Shown: piece by piece, positions 1 to 6,098 of the stretch
Layout: each line of letters opens with the position of its first letter
Numbering within the stretch: position 1 is the stretch's first letter
Source of the DNA: Pseudomonadota bacterium
Lineage (GTDB): Bacteria > Pseudomonadota > Alphaproteobacteria > Rhizobiales > Xanthobacteraceae
Length of the DNA: 6,098 nucleotides
NCBI GenBank assembly: GCA_023392205.1
Contig: JAEVZN010000489.1
Coordinates: 1-6,098, forward strand
Direction: 5' to 3'
Made by a program: the position numbers and the translations under genes
The notes under the pieces: model-generated
What the model saw: only the letters and a program-made list of their open reading frames with translations
What the model was told of the DNA's origin: nothing
Databases searched by the model: none

Positions 1-185
1 GGGCAGCCGGTCTGCGCCATGAAGCCATCAATGACGCGATGGAAGACGATCCCGTCATAGAAGCCTTCCCGCACCAGCTCCTTGATGCGCGCGACATGAT
101 TGGGCGCAAGATCCGGCCGCATCGCAATGACGACATCGCCCTGTGTGGTTTCGAGCTTCAATGTGTTTTCGGGATCTGTCGCCAT
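1..185 (-). CDS. ppiB: Cytoplasmic-type peptidyl-prolyl cis-trans isomerase (cyclophilin), 3' end outside the window
   Basis: This gene encodes a cyclophilin, which catalyses cis-trans isomerisation of Xaa-Pro bonds during protein folding. Only the first 61 codons are present. The protein starts MATDPENTLKLETTQG and contains the cyclophilin core F48-H49-R50-V51-I52 followed by GFMAQTG (54-60); R50 corresponds to the catalytic arginine of the family. There is no signal peptide, so it should stay in the cytoplasm. The ATG at 185 is preceded by a good ribosome binding site, GAGAGGA (192-198), six bases upstream. It follows the secreted cyclophilin gene after a 44-bp gap on the same strand, so the two are probably co-transcribed. 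Over 58 ungapped residues it matches that neighbour at 39 positions, which points to a tandem duplication. Family assignment is secure; the symbol ppiB is given by analogy with the cytoplasmic enzyme. Confidence 0.9.
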   Translation of the reverse strand, partial: MATDPENTLKLETTQGDVVIAMRPDLAPNHVARIKELVREGFYDGIVFHRVIDGFMAQTGC

Positions 186-229
186 TGTCTGTCCTCTCTG
201 GCTGTTTCGAGTTGGTTGTTGCGGATCGG

Positions 230-778
230 TTATTTCTTGTTGTCAGCCTGCACGAAGGCGCGGGTGATGCGGTCGGGATCGCGCACCGGTTCGCCCTTCT
301 TGAGCTTGTCGACGATCTCCATGCCGCACACGACTTCACCCACGACCGTGTATTGACCGTTCAGATGCGGTGCATCGGCATAGGTGATGAAGAACTGGCA
401 GTTTGCGGAATCGACGCTATGACCGCCACGCGCCATGCCGACAATGCCGCGCCGGAACGGCACCTGCGAGAATTCCTGCTTGAGGTCCGGATATTTCGAC
501 TTGCCCCGCCCGTCGCCGCGATCGCCGTCGCCGGTCTGCGCCATGAAGCCCGCAATCACCCGGTGAAACGGCGCGTTGTTATAGAAGCCGTCGCGCGCCA
601 ATTGCTTCAGGCGTTCGGCATGCCGCGGCGCCACGTCGTTGCGCAGGCGGATCACCACCGGCCCCTGCGTGGTTTCGAGCACCAGCGTATTCTGCGGATC
701 GGTCTGTGCGGTGGCGGGCGCGGCGGCGAAGAGACCGGCGGCGGCGAACGCCAGCGCAACGACAAGGTTACGGATCAT
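230..778 (-). CDS. ppiA: Secreted (periplasmic) peptidyl-prolyl cis-trans isomerase, cyclophilin type
   Basis: The gene encodes a 182-residue cyclophilin that should speed proline isomerisation in the periplasm. Residues 1-24 are a typical signal peptide: a short basic start (MIRN), a hydrophobic Ala/Leu/Val/Phe core, and an A-T-A cleavage site before Q25. The mature part is a single cyclophilin domain with F71-H72-R73-V74-I75, GFMAQTG (77-83), a Gly/Asp-rich loop (83-92), the GMARGGHSVDSANCQFFI block (114-131) and HLNGQYTVVGEV (138-149). R73 is the expected catalytic arginine. The residue after SAN, often Ser in relatives, is Cys127; a second cysteine is Cys151. The ATG at 778 is chosen because AGGGAG (784-789) lies five bases upstream and because only this start gives a proper signal peptide; the frame is open further upstream, but that part reads through coaD out of frame. 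It starts 29 bp after coaD ends. Confidence 0.93.
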   Translation of the reverse strand: MIRNLVVALAFAAAGLFAAAPATAQTDPQNTLVLETTQGPVVIRLRNDVAPRHAERLKQLARDGFYNNAPFHRVIAGFMAQTGDGDRGDGRGKSKYPDLKQEFSQVPFRRGIVGMARGGHSVDSANCQFFITYADAPHLNGQYTVVGEVVCGMEIVDKLKKGEPVRDPDRITRAFVQADNKK

Positions 779-807
779 GATGGCTCCCTGAAAATGTCGC
801 GTGAGCG

Positions 808-1305
808 TCAGCTTGAGAATTTTGCCCTGAGCCGGGCCGCGACCGGCGCCGGCACGAAAGCCGAAACGTCGCCGCCCATCTTGGCGATCTGGCGCACGAG
901 TGTGGCGGTGATCGGGCGGGTCTCCGGAGAAGCCGGCAGGAAAACAGTTGTAACTTCGGGGACCATGACGCCGTTCATCCCAGCCATCTGCATTTCGTAA
1001 TCGAAATCGCTGCCGTCGCGCAGGCCACGGATGAGGATGGTCGCGCCCTCTCGCTGCGCCGCCCGCACCACAAGATCGTCGAACGTGAAATAGCCGAGGC
1101 TGCATCCGCTCTCTTGGGCGAGCGCCCCGCAGCATTCTTCCAGCATGTCCATACGCTCCCGCGCCGCAAACAGCGGGGTCTTGCCGGGATGCACGCCGAT
1201 CGCCAGCACCAGCCGGTCGCAGATGCGCATGGCCTGGCGGACGACGTCGAGATGGCCGTTGGTGATGGGGTCGAACGACCCGGCATAGAGGGCGATGCGC
1301 GGCAT
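808..1305 (-). CDS. coaD: Phosphopantetheine adenylyltransferase (PPAT, CoaD)
   Basis: CoaD transfers AMP from ATP to 4'-phosphopantetheine to make dephospho-CoA, the penultimate step of coenzyme A synthesis. The 165-residue length is normal for the family. The nucleotidyltransferase signature [10 protein letters not shown] sits at residues 9-18, with the T/HxGH motif ending in H18. K42 (in PGKTP), R93 and R96 (in [13 protein letters not shown], 92-104) match the conserved substrate-binding residues of the E. coli enzyme. The C-terminal motif [11 protein letters not shown] (131-141) corresponds to the ISSTLVRE-type motif. The ATG at 1305 is chosen because [13 protein letters not shown] is the usual N-terminus; the open frame extends to 1386, but that adds non-conserved residues. 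The ribosome binding site is weak. It is the first gene of the minus-strand coaD-ppiA-ppiB cluster. Confidence 0.96.
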   Translation of the reverse strand: MPRIALYAGSFDPITNGHLDVVRQAMRICDRLVLAIGVHPGKTPLFAARERMDMLEECCGALAQESGCSLGYFTFDDLVVRAAQREGATILIRGLRDGSDFDYEMQMAGMNGVMVPEVTTVFLPASPETRPITATLVRQIAKMGGDVSAFVPAPVAARLRAKFSS

Positions 1306-1490
1306 GGTTGCCGGTCTAGCCCGGGTCTGCGCGGGCCGCAAGGTCATCAATTCCGGGCTGCAGCTTAAGTTCCTGCGACATAACAAATATTTCCCTTGAC
1401 CGAACCGAAACGGGGGCTTGCGCGTCTAACAGGCGGGAAGCAGCAGACGCCGCACCATTTACTTTGCGATATAAGCACAGGGGACAAACC
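1306..1490. promoter_or_regulatory. Divergent intergenic region between coaD and the small secreted-protein gene
   Basis: This 185-bp spacer must hold the promoter of the minus-strand coaD cluster and that of the plus-strand small gene. I could not find a convincing paired -35/-10 in either direction. Partial matches on the plus strand are TTGACC at 1396-1401 without a well-spaced -10, and TATAAG at 1470-1475, close to the ATG at 1491. The segment around 1380-1395 is the most A+T-rich part and would suit a minus-strand -10 for coaD. Exact promoter positions are not supported; only the role of the region is inferred from gene orientation. Confidence 0.35.
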
Positions 1491-1760
1491 ATGCTTCGGA
1501 CCGTATCGACAATGGCGGCACTGGCCGGCTTTGCAGCGGCCGCATTGATGGCCCTGCCCGCTTTCGTGCAGGCGAGCGCACCCGGCGCGAAGTCCGACCT
1601 GGATATTTCAGTTTCGTGTGAGCTGCGCAGCTGGCCCTATTACGACAGTCAATGCCTGCGAGACGGTTCGCGCAATGCCGGCCGTGCCGCTGCGGTGCGA
1701 ATCGTGACCACAGACCGCATCGGAGAAGATCAAGATGCAGACGAAGCCGCGGCGCGGTAG
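1491..1760 (+). CDS. Small secreted hypothetical protein with a C-x4-WPYYD-x2-C motif
   Basis: The gene encodes an 89-residue protein of unknown function. Residues 1-28 look like a signal peptide: MLRT start, a long Ala/Leu/Gly core, and V-Q-A before S29 (A-S-A after residue 30 is a second option). The mature part is about 60 residues with exactly two cysteines, C43 and C55, framing W48-P49-Y50-Y51-D52, followed by CLRD and a VRIVTTDR stretch (69-76). An exported disulfide-containing protein is a fair inference. From memory, short exported proteins with this WPYYD/CLRD pattern recur in Bradyrhizobium-like genomes as uncharacterised families. The ATG at 1491 is chosen over upstream starts (from 1464) because AGGGGA (1479-1484) lies six bases before it and the signal peptide begins there. 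The frame continues open beyond the TAG at 1758-1760 to 1931, so the annotated C-terminus may be a premature end. Confidence 0.72.
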   Translation: MLRTVSTMAALAGFAAAALMALPAFVQASAPGAKSDLDISVSCELRSWPYYDSQCLRDGSRNAGRAAAVRIVTTDRIGEDQDADEAAAR

Positions 1761-1931
1761 CGTCCGGTGATCCTGTCCGCAATGACAATCGTCGAGACGC
1801 CGCATCCGATTGTCGCCGATGTGCTCGGCGATCGGGCCGCAACCGATGCAGCGACGACCTGGACAATGTCGACCGAAGACCTGCGGCTCCATCTTGATGC
1901 CGGCGATTTCATTCGCCGCACCGTGCGCTGA
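1761..1931 (+). other. Open in-frame extension after the TAG of the small secreted-protein gene; possible 49-residue ORF or lost C-terminus
   Basis: After the TAG at 1758-1760 the same frame stays open for 56 codons and ends with TGA at 1929-1931, on the base next to the gyrA stop (1932-1934). By hand count its G+C by codon position is about 68/52/70 percent, a coding-like pattern. An ATG at 1782 would give a 49-residue peptide beginning MTIVETPHPIVADVLGD and ending FIRRTVR; a GTG at 1767 is another possible start. Neither has a clear ribosome binding site. Three readings are open: the former C-terminal part of the upstream gene cut by a nonsense mutation, a separate small gene, or non-coding sequence that is open by chance. 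It resembles no family I recognise. Confidence 0.3.
1806..1835. repeat. Inverted repeat (hairpin) downstream of gyrA
   Basis: TCGCCGA (1813-1819) and TCGGCGA (1825-1831) are perfect complements around a 5-base loop. The flanks CCGA (1806-1809) and TCGG (1832-1835) could extend the stem by four pairs with a 4-base bulge on one side. It lies about 100 bp beyond the gyrA stop in the direction of gyrA transcription. No run of T follows on the minus strand, so it is not a classical intrinsic terminator, but it is the only strong structure seen downstream of gyrA. It may also be a chance repeat within the coding-like extension. Confidence 0.35.
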
Positions 1932-4670
<2,739 letters not shown>

Positions 4671-4853
4671 GGGTGTTTTCCACGGCAAGCGAGTTGCCGC
4701 TGCTTAGCCGATTCAGTCAGCCAAGGCCAATACTTTCGCGCTCGGAACGCCGCAATTTTGTTAATAATTACAGTGGCTTAGAACTCGGTTTCTGCGGTGC
4801 CGCGCAACCGCCCCGGCCTTGCCATTTTTGGCGTCGCGGGACAGGCTCCGGTC
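4671..4853. promoter_or_regulatory. Divergent intergenic region between gyrA and the marC-family gene
   Basis: This spacer should carry the gyrA promoter (minus strand) and the marC-type promoter (plus strand). Its most A+T-rich patch, ATTTTGTTAATAATTACAG at about 4754-4772, stands out from the G+C-rich surroundings and is the likeliest melting region for either promoter. On the minus strand, TTGGCC and TTGCGG occur with roughly -10-like hexamers 17 bases downstream, but the matches are poor. A perfect 6-bp inverted repeat, CGGCAA/TTGCCG with a 5-base loop, lies at 4683-4699 and would fold in the gyrA leader just before the TTG at 4670. Promoter positions are not established. Confidence 0.4.
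4683..4699 (-). repeat. Hairpin in the gyrA leader, over the upstream TTG
   Basis: CGGCAA (4683-4688) pairs perfectly with TTGCCG (4694-4699) around a 5-base loop. In the gyrA transcript the hairpin would contain the TTG at 4688 and end about 12 bases before the TTG at 4670. This argues against the 4688 start. A role in translation control is possible but is only an inference from position. Confidence 0.4.
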
Positions 4854-5477
4854 ATGCTCGCGGACTTTACCATTTCGGCCCTGGTGACGCTGTTCGTGGT
4901 CGTCGATCCGCTCGGGCTGGTGCCGATTTTCGTCTCCTTGACGCAGGGTTTGCCGGCCTCCGCCCGTCGGCAGGTGGCGTTGCGGGCAAGCCTGATTGCG
5001 TTTGCGATCCTGTGCGGCGCGGCGCTGATCGGCGACTGGCTGTTGCGCCAGCTCGGCATCGGCTTGCCCGCCTTCCGGATTGCCGGCGGGCTCCTGCTGT
5101 TCTCCATCGCCTCGGAAATGGTGTTTGGCGTGCGCACCGAGCGGCTGGCGCGGCAGGCGGAAGCCGCCATCGACGAGCAGGTGCGCAACATCGCCGCCTT
5201 CCCGCTGGCCATCCCGCTGATGGCGGGACCCGGCGCGATCACGGCCGCGATCCTGCTGGCCGGCCGCGCCGAGGGCGATCTCGTACGCCAGAGCGTACTG
5301 ATCGGCGTATCGGCGCTAGTCATGGCCGCCTGTCTTGGCGCCTTCCTGCTGGGCGAGAAGCTGACAAGGCTGATCGGCGTCACCGGCAATGTGGTGCTCG
5401 AGCGGCTGCTGGGCGTCGTGCTGGCCGCGCTCGCCGTACAATTCGTGATCGACGGGATCAGGGCTGTGTGGGTTTGA
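4854..5477 (+). CDS. MarC family (UPF0056) inner-membrane protein
   Basis: The gene encodes a 207-residue polytopic inner-membrane protein of the MarC/UPF0056 family, whose transport substrate is unknown; despite the name, E. coli MarC is not regarded as a proven multidrug pump. Six hydrophobic segments can be read at about 5-29, 43-64, 70-91, 115-137, 144-168 and 182-204. Family motifs are VDPLGLVPIF (17-26) in the first segment, FRIAGGLLLFSIASEM (74-89) in the third, and FPLAIPLMAGPGAIT (116-130) in the fourth. The DP-x-G-x-x-P and P-x-x-x-GPGAI blocks are the recurring half-repeat signatures. ATG 4854 is preferred over GTG 4797 because the longer form adds a polar, non-conserved stretch, while 207 residues suits the family; a modest GGGACAGG site lies at 4838-4845. 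It is divergent from gyrA, a neighbourhood I recall from Bradyrhizobium/Rhodopseudomonas-type genomes. Confidence 0.9.
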   Translation: MLADFTISALVTLFVVVDPLGLVPIFVSLTQGLPASARRQVALRASLIAFAILCGAALIGDWLLRQLGIGLPAFRIAGGLLLFSIASEMVFGVRTERLARQAEAAIDEQVRNIAAFPLAIPLMAGPGAITAAILLAGRAEGDLVRQSVLIGVSALVMAACLGAFLLGEKLTRLIGVTGNVVLERLLGVVLAALAVQFVIDGIRAVWV

Positions 5478-5494
5478 ATTCAGTTCATATAGGT

Positions 5495-5517
5495 GGCGCC
5501 AATGACATGCGCCAATG
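5495..5517. repeat. 9-bp direct repeat and short hairpin in the convergent spacer
   Basis: GCGCCAATG occurs at 5496-5504 and again at 5509-5517, a perfect 9-bp direct repeat with a 13-bp period. The same segment forms an inverted repeat, TGGCGC (5494-5499) with GCGCCA (5509-5514), around a 9-base loop. It sits in the 54-bp gap between the marC-type stop (5477) and the stop of the decarboxylase gene (5532), where a shared transcription terminator would be expected. No U-tract follows in either direction, so terminator function is unproven. Confidence 0.4.
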
Positions 5518-5531
5518 CGGAACAACCCGCC

Positions 5532-6098
5532 TCACCCCTTCGCTGTCCGCTCTCTTGCTGCCTTGAAGCCCGCGACGAAGCGCGCGAGCGTGTCGGATGT
5601 CTGTCCGCGCGGCAACATGACCTCGACAAGCGAGAAGCGGTCGGTGCACGCCATCGCGTCCTCAAGCGCGGCAACAAGTTCGCGCCGCGTCGTCACCCGC
5701 ACGCCATGTCCGCCCATGGACGGCGCAACGTCCGCAAAATGCCAGTCGTCGAGATTGTTGAATTGCGATTCCGGCTGGAACACGCGCAGCATTTCCCAGC
5801 TGGTATTGTTGAGCACCAGCACGATCGGCGCCAGGCCATAGCGGCGGCAATTGCCAAGTTCCCAGCCGGTCATCTGGAAGGCGCCGTCGCCGACCAGGAT
5901 GAGCGGCCGCTGCCCGGTGGCTGCCGCCACGCCGATGCCAGCCGGCACGCCGAAACCCATGCCGGCGTAATAGCCCGGCGCCGCAAGGGCGGCATTCTCG
6001 ATCTCCATCGCCACGAACAGGCAATCGCCCATGTCGGCGGTCATCGGCATCGGCCCATGCCGGTCGAACAGATCGTTGATCGCGCAGGCAATGTCGGA
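5532..6098 (-). CDS. Thiamine-diphosphate-dependent decarboxylase, indolepyruvate/phenylpyruvate decarboxylase type, C-terminal third
   Basis: The visible 188 residues are the C-terminal thiamine-diphosphate (ThDP)-binding domain of a 2-oxo-acid decarboxylase; the family is usually about 540-560 residues, so some two thirds lie beyond position 6098. The frame is open to the window edge. The ThDP/Mg2+ motif is complete: GDG at 70-72, then 24 residues, then N97-N98 (GDG-x24-NN), including GAFQMTGWELGNCRR. Other marks are ADMGDCLF (21-28), APGYYAGMGFGVPAGIG (40-56) and FQPES followed by LDDWHFAD. These blocks closely resemble, from memory, the Azospirillum brasilense IpdC/phenylpyruvate decarboxylase, which makes indole-3-acetaldehyde (indole-acetic acid route) and phenylacetaldehyde. 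Substrate specificity cannot be settled because the substrate-binding N-terminal part is missing. A general pyruvate decarboxylase or acetolactate-synthase-like enzyme is less likely. It is convergent with the marC-type gene. Confidence 0.85.
   Translation of the reverse strand, partial: SDIACAINDLFDRHGPMPMTADMGDCLFVAMEIENAALAAPGYYAGMGFGVPAGIGVAAATGQRPLILVGDGAFQMTGWELGNCRRYGLAPIVLVLNNTSWEMLRVFQPESQFNNLDDWHFADVAPSMGGHGVRVTTRRELVAALEDAMACTDRFSLVEVMLPRGQTSDTLARFVAGFKAARERTAKG

Noticed and set aside
143..1000. 285-codon open frame on the plus strand over the two cyclophilins and coaD
   Set aside because: It runs antisense to three recognisable genes and shows no family motifs; it is a G+C-driven shadow.
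779..1135. Long upstream extension of the secreted cyclophilin frame
   Set aside because: The added part overlaps coaD in another frame and is Arg-rich without homology. The signal peptide and ribosome binding site fix the start at 778.
1396..1430. TTGACC with TCTAAC as a plus-strand promoter for the small secreted gene
   Set aside because: The spacing between the two elements is about 23 bases, too long for a normal sigma-70 promoter.
4797..4853. GTG-started longer form of the MarC-family protein
   Set aside because: The extra 19 residues are polar and not family-like, and the length and first membrane segment fit a start at 4854.

Overview
This window is a G+C-rich stretch of housekeeping chromosome. 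It most likely comes from an alphaproteobacterium of the Rhizobiales (Hyphomicrobiales), probably near the Bradyrhizobium/Rhodopseudomonas group. The assignment rests on the order gyrA - small secreted protein - coaD - two adjacent cyclophilins, on the alphaproteobacterial type of GyrA C-terminal domain with its extra insertion, and on a small secreted protein with a C-x4-WPYYD-x2-C motif. It is an inference from remembered families; no search was run.

Layout from left to right: (1) A minus-strand cluster, probably one operon, is read coaD -> secreted cyclophilin -> cytoplasmic cyclophilin (positions 1305 down to 1). The last gene is cut by the window edge. (2) A 185-bp divergent spacer is followed by a small plus-strand gene for a secreted protein (1491-1760). 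Its frame stays open beyond an in-frame TAG for 56 more codons and closes on the base next to the gyrA stop. (3) gyrA occupies 1932-4670 on the minus strand and is intact, with an uncertain non-ATG start. (4) After a divergent spacer, a MarC-family membrane protein gene runs on the plus strand (4854-5477). (5) A 54-bp convergent spacer with a 9-bp direct repeat leads to the 3' third of a thiamine-diphosphate decarboxylase resembling indolepyruvate/phenylpyruvate decarboxylases. It lies on the minus strand and its 5' part is beyond position 6098.

The genes do not form one dedicated pathway: DNA topology (gyrA), coenzyme A synthesis (coaD), protein folding inside and outside the cytoplasm (the cyclophilins), a membrane protein of unknown transport role, and a 2-oxo-acid decarboxylase. 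I saw no mobile element, CRISPR array, tRNA or rRNA, and no sign of a novel multi-gene system. The points most worth a second look are the TAG-interrupted small ORF, the gyrA start with a hairpin over its upstream TTG, the non-Ser residue in the GyrA quinolone region, and the IpdC-like enzyme beside gyrA/marC.
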